DNA from: Diplonema papillatum | Taxonomy: Eukaryota; Euglenozoa; Diplonemea; Diplonemida; Diplonemidae | Length of the DNA stretch: 64,000 nucleotides | NCBI GenBank assembly: GCA_030068145.1 | Contig: JAPJBO010000256.1 | Span: 1-64,000, forward strand | Direction: 5' to 3' | Shown: in pieces, positions 1 to 8,832 of the stretch | Numbering within the stretch: the first letter of the stretch is position 1 | How the letters are laid out: the number at the start of each line of letters is the position of its first letter | Notes under the pieces: model-generated | What the model was told of the DNA's origin: nothing | Databases searched by the model: none | Seen by the model: the letters and a program-made list of their open reading frames with translations, nothing else | Program-made: the position numbers and the translations under genes

Positions 1-356
1 GTCCAAGCACCCGGGGAGGCTCTACTACTCACGTCCCTCCACTCTTCCTCATTGAACAAGGTCCGCAGAAACGCGACCCACCCAATCATCTTTTCTGGGG
101 CAGGGAGGGCGGGAAGAAAAGAGAAAGAGAGACATAAATAGAGGTAGCGAGGGTTTGGAGGAGGACGCTGGCGTGCGTCGGGGCCAGTGAGAAGCACCGG
201 CTACATTCAAGCCTTCGAGTTTGCTGAGCCGGACGTCCAGTAGCTGTACCCCCTTCTGCAATACCTATGCCTCTTCTGTGATGTCATCTGCCTCGCACGT
301 GGGGGCCTCATAGCACCCACATGAACAAAAAACATTCTTCGCATCGTAAAACATAC

Positions 357-454
357 CATTGTCCTGCACGTCGACCTTGGCACCAGCTACGATCAATTCC
401 TTGACAATTTCTGAGCTACCGAAGCAGCTGCAATAGACAGAGCCGTCCAACCAT
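357..454 (-). pseudogene. Ankyrin-repeat exon, copy 1, frameshifted
   Basis: This is the equivalent of the intact ankyrin exons in copies 2 and 3. It has the same acceptor (ACACAG before 454) and the same donor (GTATGT after 357), but is 98 nt rather than 99 or 102. One base is missing near the middle, in the GH-turn region. The first half reads DGWTALSIAA in one frame, and the second half reads EIVKELIVAGAKVDVQDNG in another. If it is spliced into an ankyrin protein it would break the frame. It could be a dead terminal unit, or its true acceptor could differ. The gene would continue leftwards beyond the window. Confidence 0.6.
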
Positions 455-770
455 CTGTGTCATTGGGTGAGCGGCTAAAATGTACAACTGAACACATGTG
501 TGGGTGGTAGCAATCAGATGCAGACTGCATCACGGGCAGCCTGAAGCGGGAGGTGTTACTTTCAGATTCACGTCTCAGGGTCGAGACGCTGGCGACAGAG
601 AATGGATGATCTTGGGCAAACACAAATCTTCCGTGTCATATGTTGACATGTGGCATCTTCTTGTCCGGAAAGTACACGTTGTGAGCCGCTCTCCACATTG
701 GAATTCGGTGCTTTTTGGGTTCCATCTTTGTTTGATAAGGGAACAAGGGAAAACGACATTCACCGATCTG

Positions 771-1079
771 CTATGTATCATCCTGCTTCTTGAAAACGTT
801 GTGACCCGAATCACCACATCTGGCGCACTTTCGTTTCTTTGCTGCTGGCGGTGGGTCACTTGACGTGCCGCGCTTGGAGCCCTTTCGTGGTTTGTTGATT
901 ACCTCGGAGCATATTCGTTTGCAACAACCACATCGAAGGGGACGGACCTCACCATTGCTTTTCATCCTTCGCTTTTTTTCCCTGCCCCCCAGGAGCGGTA
1001 TCGTAACGGGAGGAAGTATAATATTATACTTGCACTCAAGGGTTGCAAGGCACGGGCACTTGGACGGCGTAAGTCTCAC
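771..1079 (-). pseudogene. Zinc-knuckle ORF, copy 1, with fourth ligand lost
   Basis: The 102-residue open frame is basic (KKRK and RKGSKR clusters) and has several upstream cysteines (CGCCKRIC). It ends in what should be a CX2CX4HX4C zinc knuckle. Compared with copies 2 and 3, six bases are missing near 791, so the knuckle reads CARCGDSGHNV and runs into KKQDDT without the final Cys. Such knuckles are common at the ends of transposase and retroelement proteins. I cannot say which element it belongs to. It lies between the recombinase remnant and the ankyrin exon of the same unit. Confidence 0.55.
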
Positions 1080-1378
1080 GGATGGATTCCTTCAAATGAA
1101 CGGCATGGGTAAACGAGGCGGGGTCTTTTTTCATTCATCTTGCTATGATTGCGACGTTTGTAAGAATTGGTAAATTTGGTGGGCAACCTTGTAAAACGTA
1201 GTAAATATATGGGATCTTGCTTAAGAGCCACATCCATCACACTTGGGAAAACGTAGAGCTCTTTTGTGGAGCCCTCCGTTCTTCGGTGGCATGTCTCGCA
1301 GTCGACGTCGGGGACACGGGTTGCCTTCTTGTTCTTCACTTTCTGTACGAGAACTTCGAGTGGCTCGGTGTAAGCTTT

Positions 1379-2708
1379 TTACGCCTCAACACACCCTGGG
1401 TCCCTTAGGACTTTCTCGTCGTAGTGGGTCACCATGTCTCCTGATGCCCAATCACCCATCTTTTGAACCTGCATGGGGTCCATACCCGCTTTCAGAAGGG
1501 ATGCAACAACCATCTATCCGGGCACTGTGGGTTAGAAAACGCGCCCTCGTCCGTCCCGAGCAGTCGGCGTCGTTGAACGGCTGCAGGATGCCCCGCTTCC
1601 CCGCAGTCCCGCGGAGGGCATCCCTAAACGAGGCATGGACGGGAAACCGGCACAAGAGGCGTTTCCCCTTGGCCATGAGTTTCAGAAGGGAAAAGACCTC
1701 GACAGGGCAGTACAGAATAGACTCTGGCACGCTGTCGGGTCCATTCGGCAGGAGCAAAGGGGGCAACAGATTGATGCTTTCAAAGGTGAGGTATCTACTG
1801 CACGTCCCTGTTGCCTTGAACATAGTCGATCCAACCCTCACGCCGCCCTCGCCGACGCGGACATCCTCCGTCAGGATCGACTGCATGGAGAGTGAAGTGC
1901 TCACCCAGCAGCTGCACATCCGCGCCGTACCCGCCAACGGTCCGCACGAAGCCGAAGATCTGACGGGACTGTGCGGCGCCTCGGGGCTCGTCGCTCTCAG
2001 GGTCAGGCGCCGCTCTCTTCAACGCTCTGATCATCCTGCGGATGTCGTCAGCAGGATTCTCGAGAACCCAACCATCCGCCGTGTCCTCGGCTAAGATGGC
2101 GTTGATGATGTTGTGGGGCGCCTTGTACGCCTCATCTTTCATGCCTACAGGTATCCGCCGAAGTTCTCAAGCCTCCGGACCGTCGTCGGGTATGGATGCA
2201 CGCCCTCGCTCGCACGCCACTCCCTGTACGTGGCCGTGTTCGAGTTGTTGACCCTCCTTGTGCCTGCAGTCGTGTACAGGCTCCTCATGCGAGGGCGGGC
2301 TGCATCAGGGGGACGGTCCTCGAGGGCACGCTTTAGCGCCCGCCGCTGAGACGTTGACCTCTTCTCAACCGGTGTTACGGGACTGACCAGCGCAGGAGAG
2401 CTCTGATCACGCGCTCTCACCAAGTCCTGTACTCTGCGGTACAGCTCAGGACTGGGCACACGCACCGGAAGTGCCAACATCCGAAGCCTCTCCAGTGTCA
2501 GAAGGGTCGTATCGTCCGGGAGGCCTCGGAGGCTTCTACTCACGTCCCTCCACTCTTCCTCATTGAACAAGGTCCGCAGAAACGCGACCCACCCAATCAT
2601 CTTTTCTGGGGCAGGGAGGGCGGGAAGAAAAGAGAAAGAGAGACATAAATAGAGGTAGCGAGGGTATGGAGGAGGACGCTGGCGTGCGTCGGGGCCAGTG
2701 AGAAGCAC
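1379..2708 (-). pseudogene. Tyrosine recombinase remnant, copy 1
   Basis: Minus-strand pieces in three frames together read like a tyrosine recombinase. The N-terminal part (about 2708-2145, likely starting at MIGWVAFLRTLF) leads into a SAM-like core-binding segment with YREWRASEGVHPYPTTVRRL. The next frame continues with NIINAILAEDTADGW. The catalytic part shows an HSAR box (HxxR, at about 1518-1529) and then, after another frame change, MGDWASGDMVTHYDEKV, where the Tyr codon at 1421-1423 fits the nucleophile. A TAA at 1379-1381 ends it. Several frame changes are shared with copy 2, so inactivation preceded duplication. Crypton, DIRS and Ngaro elements carry such enzymes, and I cannot choose between them. 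Confidence 0.62.
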
Positions 2709-2868
2709 CGGCTACATTCAAGCCTTCGAGTTTGCTGAGCCGGACGTCCAGTAGCTGTACCCCCTTCTGCTATACCTATGCCTCTTCTGTGATGTCATCT
2801 GCCTCGCACGTGGGGGCCTCATAGCACCCACATGAACAAAAAAACATTCTTCGCATCGTAAAACATAC

Positions 2869-2967
2869 AATCGCCCGGCACGTCGACCTTGGCACCAGCT
2901 GCGATCAATACCTTGACAACTTCTGAGCGACCGTTCCGGCTGGCTGCAGACAGATACGTCCAACCAT
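2869..2967 (-). CDS. Ankyrin-repeat exon, copy 2 (single 33-aa repeat)
   Basis: This is an open exon of exactly 99 nt (33 codons) between a CACAG acceptor and a GTATGT donor. It begins and ends in phase 1, so exons of this type can be joined or dropped without a frame change. The translation GWTYLSAASRNGRSEVVKVL followed by IAAGAKVDV matches one ankyrin repeat: GxTxLxxAxxxGxxEVVKxLIxAGAxVxx. Ankyrin repeats are protein-binding modules. The flanking introns are about 2.4 kb and consist of tandem-unit sequence with transposon remnants. I infer a multi-exon ankyrin protein transcribed right to left. Start and stop exons are not in view, and the copy 2 donor base makes a Tyr rather than Asp at the junction. 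Confidence 0.68.
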
Positions 2968-3288
2968 CTGTGTCATTGGGTGAGCGGCTAAAATGTACAA
3001 CGACACGAACACAATGTGTGAGTGGTAGCAATCAGATGCAGACTGCATCACAGGCAGCCTGAAGCGGGAGGTGTTACTTTCAGATTCACGTCTCAGGGTC
3101 GAGACGCTGGCGACAGAGAATGGATGATCTTGGGCAAACACAAATCTTCCGTGTCATATGTTGACATGTGGCATCTTCTTGTCCGGAAAGTACACGTTGT
3201 GAGCCGCTCTCCACATTGGAATTCGGTGCTTTTTGGGTTCCATCTTTGTTTGATAAGGGAACAAGGGAAAACGACATTCACCGATCTG

Positions 3289-3603
3289 CTATGTATCATC
3301 CTGCTTCTTGCATGTCAAAACGTTGTGACCCGAATCACCACATCTGGCGCACTTTCGTTTCTTTGCTGCTGGCGGTGGGTCACTTGACGTGCCGCGCTTG
3401 GAGCCCTTTCGTGGTTTGTTGATTACCTCGGAGCATATTCGTTTGCAACAACCACATCGAAGGGGACGGACCTCACCATTGCTTTTCATCCTTCGCTTTT
3501 TTTCCCTGCCCCCCAGGAGCGGTATCGTAACGGGAGGAAGTATAATATTATACTTGCACTCAAGGGTTGCAAGGCACGGGCACTTGGACGGCGTAAGTCT
3601 CAC
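3289..3603 (-). CDS. Zinc-knuckle ORF, copy 2
   Basis: This 104-residue frame is nearly identical to the one in copies 1 and 3. It has a Cys-rich segment (CGCCKRIC), a basic linker (RKGSKR, AAKKRK) and a complete CX2CX4HX4C knuckle reading CARCGDSGHNVLTC near the C-terminus. The knuckle predicts nucleic-acid binding. The frame is repeated in each unit and lies in the putative intron between ankyrin exons, so it is more likely part of a mobile element than of the host gene. No transposase core is recognisable next to it in the same frame. Confidence 0.5.
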   Translation of the reverse strand: MRLTPSKCPCLATLECKYNIILPPVTIPLLGGREKKRRMKSNGEVRPLRCGCCKRICSEVINKPRKGSKRGTSSDPPPAAKKRKCARCGDSGHNVLTCKKQDDT

Positions 3604-3902
3604 GGATGGATTCCTTCAAATGAACGGCATGGGTAAACGAGGCGGGGTCTTTTTTCATTCATCTTGCTATGATTGCGACGTTTGTAAGAATTAGTAAATT
3701 TGGTCGGCAACCTTGTAAAACGTAGTAAATATATGGGATCTTGCTTAAGAGCCACATCTATCACACTTGGGAAAACGTAGAGCTCTTTTGTGGAGCCCTC
3801 CGTTCTTCGGTGGCATGTCTCGCAGTCGACGTCGGGGACACGGGTTGCCTTCTTGTTCTTCACTTTCTGTACGAGAACTTCGAGTGGCTCGGTGTAAGCT
3901 TT

Positions 3903-5231
3903 TTACGCCTCAACACACCCTGGGTCCCTTAGGACTTTCTCGTCGTAGTGGGTCACCATGTCTCCTGATGCCCAATCACCCATCTTTTGAACCTGCATGG
4001 GGTCCATACCCGCTTTCAGAAGGGATGCAACAACCATCTATCCGGGCACTGTGGGTTAGAAAACGCGCCCTCGTCCGTCCCGAGCAGTCGGCGTCGTTGA
4101 ACGGCTGCAGGATGCCCCGCTTCCCCGCAGTCCCGCGGAGGGCATCCCTAAACGAGGCATGGACGGGAAACCGGCACAAGAGGCGTTTCCCCTTGGCCAT
4201 GAGTTTCAGAAGGGAAAAGACCTCGACAGGGCAGTACAGAATAGACTCTGGCACGCTGTCGGGTCCATTCGGCAGGAGCAAAGGGGGCAACAGATTGATG
4301 CTTTCAAAGGTGAGGTATCTACTGCACGTCCCTGTTGCCTTGAACATAGTCGATCCAACCCTCACGCCGCCCTCGCCGACGCGGACATCCTCCGTCAGGA
4401 TCGACTGCATGGAGAGTGAAGTGCTCACCCAGCAGCTGCACATCCGCGCCGTACCCGCCAACGGTCCGCACGAAGCCGAAGATCTGACGGGACTGTGCGG
4501 CGCCTCGGGGCTCGTCGCTCTCAGGGTCAGGCGCCGCTCTCTTCAACGCTCTGATCATCCTGCGGATGTCGTCAGCAGGATTCTCGAGAACCCAACCATC
4601 CGCCGTGTCCTCGGCTAAGATGGCGTTGATGATGTTGTGGGGCGCCTTGTACGCCTCATCTTTCATGCCTACAGGTATCCGCCGAAGTTCTCAAGCCTCC
4701 GGACCGTCGTCGGGTATGGATGCACGCCCTCGCTCGCACGCCACTCCCTGTACGTGGCCGTGTTCGAGTTGTTGACCCTCCTTGTGCCTGCAGTCGTGTA
4801 CAGGCTCCTCATGCGAGGGCGGGCTGCATCAGGGGGACGTCCTCGAGGGCACGCTTTAGCGCCCGCCGCTGAGACGTTGACCTCTTCTCAACCGGTGTTA
4901 CGGGACTGACCAGCGCAGGAGAGCTCTGATCACGCGTTCTCACCAAGTCCTGTACTCTGCGGTACAGCTCAGGACTGGGCACACGCACCGGAAGTGCCCA
5001 CATCGGAAGCCTCTCCAGTGTCAGAAGGGTCGTATCGTCCGGGAGGCCTCGGAGGCTTCTACTCACGTCCCTCCACTCTTCCTCATTGAACAAGGTCCGC
5101 AGAAACGCGACCCACCCAATCATCTTTTCTGGGGCAGGGAGGGCGGGAAGAAAAGAGAAAGAGAGACATAAATAGAGGTAGCGAGGGTTTGGAGGAGGAC
5201 GCTGGCGTGCGTCGGGGCCAGTGAGAAGCAC
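3903..5231 (-). pseudogene. Tyrosine recombinase remnant, copy 2
   Basis: This is the second copy of the recombinase remnant, with the same HSAR box, the same MGDWASGDMVTHYDEKV tail and the same internal frame changes as copy 1. It also lacks one G in the run near 4838, which truncates the N-terminal frame earlier (140 residues against 187). The shared lesions show that the element was already dead when the 2.5-kb unit was amplified. An upstream block of the same gene, at 5121-5240, recurs on its own at 8714-8832. Confidence 0.6.
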
Positions 5232-5391
5232 CGGCTACATTCAAGCCTTCGAGTTTGCTGAGCCGGACGTCCAGTAGCTGTACCCCCTTCTGCAATACCT
5301 ATGCCTCTTCTGTGATGTCATCTGCCTCGCACGTGGAGGCCTCATAGCACCCACATGAACAAAAAAACATTCTTCGCATCGTAAAACATAC

Positions 5392-5493
5392 CCTTCCCCT
5401 CCTGCACGTCGACCTTGGCACCAGCTGCGATCAATTTCTTGACAACTTCTGAGTGACCGTTCTCGCTGGCAATATACAGAGCCGTCGAACCAT
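5392..5493 (-). CDS. Ankyrin-repeat exon, copy 3 (single 34-aa repeat)
   Basis: This is an open exon of 102 nt (34 codons) with a CACAG acceptor and a GTATGT donor, phase 1 at both ends. The translation reads DGSTALYIASENGHSEVVKK, then LIAAGAKVDVQEGK, a textbook ankyrin repeat. It differs from copy 2 at many positions that are surface-exposed in ankyrin folds, while flanking DNA is nearly identical between copies. It would be spliced upstream of the copy 2 exon, since transcription runs right to left. The next upstream exon is not identifiable beyond the junction at 6196. Confidence 0.7.
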
Positions 5494-5814
5494 CTGTGTC
5501 ATTGGGTGAGCGGCTAAAATGTACAACGACACGAACACAGTGTGTGGGTGGTAGCAATCAGATGCAGACTGCATCACGGGCAGCCTGAAGCGGGAGGTGT
5601 TACTTTCAGATTCACGTCTCAGGGTCGAGACGCTGGCGACAGAGAATGGATGATCTTGGGCAAACACAAATCTTCCGTGTCATATGTTGACATGTGGCAT
5701 CTTCTTGTCCGGAAAGTACACGTTGTGAGCCGCTCTCCACATTGGAATTCGGTGTTTTTTGGGTTCCATCTTTGTTTGATAAGGGAACAAGGGAAAACGA
5801 CATTCACCGATCTG

Positions 5815-6129
5815 CTATGTATCATCCTGCTTCTTGCATGTCAAAACGTTGTGACCCGAATCACCACATCTGGCGCACTTTCGTTTCTTTGCTGCTGGCG
5901 GTGGGTCACTTGACGTGCCGCGCTTGGAGCCCTTTCGTGGTTTGTTGATTACCTCGGAGCATATTCGTTTGCAACAACCACATCGAAGGGGACGGACCTC
6001 ACCATTGCTTTTCATCCTTCGCTTTTTTTCCCTGCCCCCCAGGAGCGGTATCGTAACGGGAGGAAGTATAATATTATACTTGCACTCAAGGGTTGCAAGG
6101 CACGGGCACTTGGACGGCGTAAGTCTCAC
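5815..6129 (-). CDS. Zinc-knuckle ORF, copy 3
   Basis: This 104-residue frame matches copy 2 and has the complete CARCGDSGHNVLTC knuckle. Unit homology stops about 70 bp to its right, at 6196, where retroelement sequence begins. As in the other copies it sits in non-exonic repeat DNA, so it is probably the tail of a mobile-element protein. Its function is not known. Confidence 0.48.
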   Translation of the reverse strand: MRLTPSKCPCLATLECKYNIILPPVTIPLLGGREKKRRMKSNGEVRPLRCGCCKRICSEVINKPRKGSKRGTSSDPPPAAKKRKCARCGDSGHNVLTCKKQDDT

Positions 6130-6311
6130 GGATGGATTCCTTCAAATGAACGGCATGGGTAAACGAGGCGGGGTCTTTTTTCATTCATCTTGCTATCTGT
6201 GACATCCCGTCGAGCTGCGACGTTGTCACCGGCGTCAGCGGGCTGAAATTCCCCGCGCCACGTACCAACGCCGCGATCTCCTCCGTCAACACCCCGCGAA
6301 TCACCGCTGTT

Positions 6312-8272
6312 TTGCTCAGACAATACGGGTTTCTGGAACGAGTTCCCCAGTCGATGATCACTTCCGTGGGCGCGCGAACCGCGGATGTGCCGGTACTCGG
6401 CGACAGTATCAAACGAGGGGCGGTCGACCACCTCGTGTGCGCGAAAGCGGCGGGGGCTCCGTTTCCCGAGCACCTGATTTCGCGCTTGGCGAAGCACCGC
6501 CGACAACGTCGACCCGACGTTGGCGCAAATGACGGTGAGGTACACGTCGGATGTGGTGGCACTGGCGCGCGTGTTGAGATCGGCGGAGGTGACCGAACAC
6601 CTGTGAAGGGCCGGAAGCGGGGCCACGATGATCCGAGACGGTTCATGCGGCAGCACCACTCGGTGTTCAAGCGCGGCAAACAGCCGCGCCTACCGAAGAC
6701 GGAGGACGAGAAGGCTTCGCCGTTGCACGTCGACAACGTGCGACTCATGAACGTGGGGCTGTTGCGTGGGCGTATGAACGAGACGACGCGGGCCAGGTTC
6801 GATGAGACGTGGCGGCGGACGTTCGATGTGGCGAAGTTGCGGCGGTCTTCTTCTCGACGGGTTTCGCGGCTGCAAGCGAAGCATGCGGAGGAGCTGGAGA
6901 TGAACGGCATTGCGCAACGGGCTAGCGGCCCGGGTAGGTCGGACAACGTCCCGTTCACTGTGGTGGAGGAAAAGGAGGGCGCACTGCGCCAGCGTTTTAT
7001 TTTGTGGACGCACGAGGCAAACGACGATCGAGGCGGATGGCTACGAGGCCCAGGTACCGCTGAAGCACGTCAGCACGTACCTCGACGCGGTGCACGCGGA
7101 GCGTGGCTCGACACGCGACCTCCACTGCGGATTTTACGGCGTAGAAGTTCCGCGGGGGGCACGGGATGCCTTTCGCTTCCAGGACGACGCAGGCGATTGG
7201 TGGGACCTCACCCGCCTGCCGATGGGCCACACGTGTGCACCGGAATTGATGCACACGTTGACTTCGACGATCGCCGGGCACCCCGATTTCGTTAAGACGG
7301 TGCATGTGGTGCCAGCGGCTGTGACGGTGCACACGTGGGTCGACAACGTGCGCTACGCAGGGTCCCGGAAAGACGTGCTCGAGGCGTCCCGCAAGGTTGA
7401 CGAATTGGCAGCTCGTTCGAAGGTAACGTGGAAAGACGCAGACACGAGAACCGCCAGCACCCGGTACGAGTTTATCGGGGTGGACTGGGACCACCAGGGC
7501 AGGAAAGTCGGCATTTCGGCAAGGTTGTCGAAGAAATTGGCACGGGATCTGGAAGAGGTGCGCAAGGGTGCGATGTCCGCGTCCGGTCTGGAGACGCTGG
7601 GTGGTCGGTTGCTGCACGCGTCGGCCATCGTGGGTGTTTATGTCGGCGAGTTCTACTTCGCCTTGAAGTTTCTTCGCCGGTTGACGAATGCGCTGAACCG
7701 GGGCGAGAAGGCCGTCGACCAGACGATTCGCCTCTCGGGTAGTGTGCAGCGGCTACTCGACGGCTGGGTTCGCGCGGTGTTGGAGAAGCGAAGAATGCCA
7801 GTGGCGGCCCGGGTGCCGTCGCTCACCGTGTTTGTGGACGCAAGTCTCGAGGGATGGGGCGGCGTGCTGGTTGACGTCGCCACCAACGCGATCGAAGTTC
7901 TGGGCTCGCGGTGGTCCAGGAAAGAGAAGGGCCTTCACATCAACGATTGCATTTGAACTTTGTGTGTCGGCAGTGCCTGACAAGTACGCGGGCGGCACGG
8001 TCACCGTCGTGGTTGACAACACGACGGTGCAGGGTGTTGCGCGGAAAGGGGCATGTCTGCGATCGCAGACTTTGAACGATGCCGTGGTGAACGGGCTCAC
8101 ACGCCTGCGCCACATGAACATTTCCTTATCTGTGCGCTGGGTAACAAGCGCCGGGAATCCTGCTGACCTTCCGTCACGGGTTCCGTTATCGGCAATTTCC
8201 GATAAGAATATGGCCGACATGGCACTTGCAGTTAGGCAGTTCCTGACTGGCGATATGGGTTTGGTGGTGTGA
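6312..8272 (+). pseudogene. Retroelement reverse transcriptase/RNase H, frameshifted
   Basis: Three overlapping plus-strand frames form one retroelement Pol. The first (to about 7020) is basic and ends with RQRFILWTHEAND, like the start of an RT palm. The second (about 7030-7956) carries RT signatures LPMGHTCAPELMHTL and WVDNVRYAG, followed by an RNase H start, VFVDASLEGWGGVLVD. The third (about 7950-8272) completes RNase H with FELCVSA, VVVDNTTV and a NPADLPSR segment typical of Ty3/DIRS-type tethers. Two frameshifts (near 7020-7035 and near 7947) make it non-functional. The usual YxDD box reads WVDN, so the second catalytic Asp is Asn. A link to DIRS/VIPER-like tyrosine-recombinase elements is plausible given the recombinase remnants nearby, but those are on the opposite strand. 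Confidence 0.72.
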
Positions 8273-8463
8273 CCTCCTGGCCTAGCCTGTTTCTCTCACC
8301 ATTCAGCGGCTATCTCGGGGGGTTACCCCATCGTAAGTGCAATTCGTTTAGTTTTCTTCCTTTCGCGTTCATTTCATTGAACTGATCATTGTCACCGAGT
8401 GAAGCGCACAAAGCATTCCGCATAGTTGTTTGGGCTGTTCCGCATAGTTGCGCATAGTTTTCG

Positions 8464-8643
8464 GGGACCAAAATTGGACCAAAATTAGACCAAAATTGGA
8501 CCAAAAAATTGGACCAAAATTGGACCAAAATTGGACCAAAATTGGACCAAAATTGGACCAAAATTGGACCAAAATTGGACCAAAATTGGACCAAAATTGG
8601 ACCAAAATTGGACCAGTATTGGACCAGTATTGGACCAGTATTA
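8464..8643 (+). repeat. 11-bp tandem array (TTGGACCAAAA)
   Basis: The 11-bp unit TTGGACCAAAA repeats about 16 times with few changes. Near the right end the A-tract changes to GTA (GGACCAGTATT). The A4 tracts recur every 11 bp, close to one helical turn, which would favour intrinsic curvature. Open frames across it, such as repeated GPILVQFWSN, are artefacts of the repeat. Confidence 0.93.
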
Positions 8644-8713
8644 GGGGACCCACCCACCCCGGCCACGGCCCCAGGGTGGGACATTGTCCGTCGGTATTCC
8701 AAAAACGTCATCC

Positions 8714-8832
8714 CCCAATCATCTTTTCTGGGGCAGGGTGGGCGGGAAGAAAAGAGAAAGAGAGACATAAATAGAGGCAGCGAGGGTTTGGAGGAGGACG
8801 CTGGCGTGCGTCGGGGCCAATGAGAAGCACCG
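8714..8832 (-). repeat. Stray 119-bp piece of the 2.5-kb unit
   Basis: This block is nearly identical to the segments at about 85-203, 2596-2714 and 5121-5239, which cover the N-terminal coding region of the recombinase remnant (LPALPAPEKMIGW). Homology stops abruptly on both sides. It lies in the same orientation as the array, to the right of the RT block. This suggests that the RT element inserted into, or rearranged, a longer array. Confidence 0.85.

Larger units (their letters stand above)
1..6196 (-). repeat. Tandem array of three ~2.52-kb units, each with one ankyrin exon
   Basis: Long stretches recur almost identically at offsets of 2524 bp (copy 1 to 2) and 2526 bp (copy 2 to 3). For example, the same block starts at about 498, 3022 and 5542. 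The window opens inside the array, and copy 3 breaks at about 6196, where an unrelated retroelement sequence begins. Read on the minus strand, each unit holds a tyrosine-recombinase remnant, a zinc-knuckle ORF and a roughly 100-bp ankyrin exon. The ankyrin exon is the most divergent part, while the rest is nearly identical. Small indels separate the copies: 6 bp in the zinc knuckle of copy 1, and 1 bp in the recombinase between copies 1 and 2. Confidence 0.93.

Noticed and set aside
8464-8643. CRISPR-like array
   Set aside because: Units are 11 bp, contiguous and without unique spacers; it is a simple tandem repeat. The same applies to 31147-31484 and 10824-11033.
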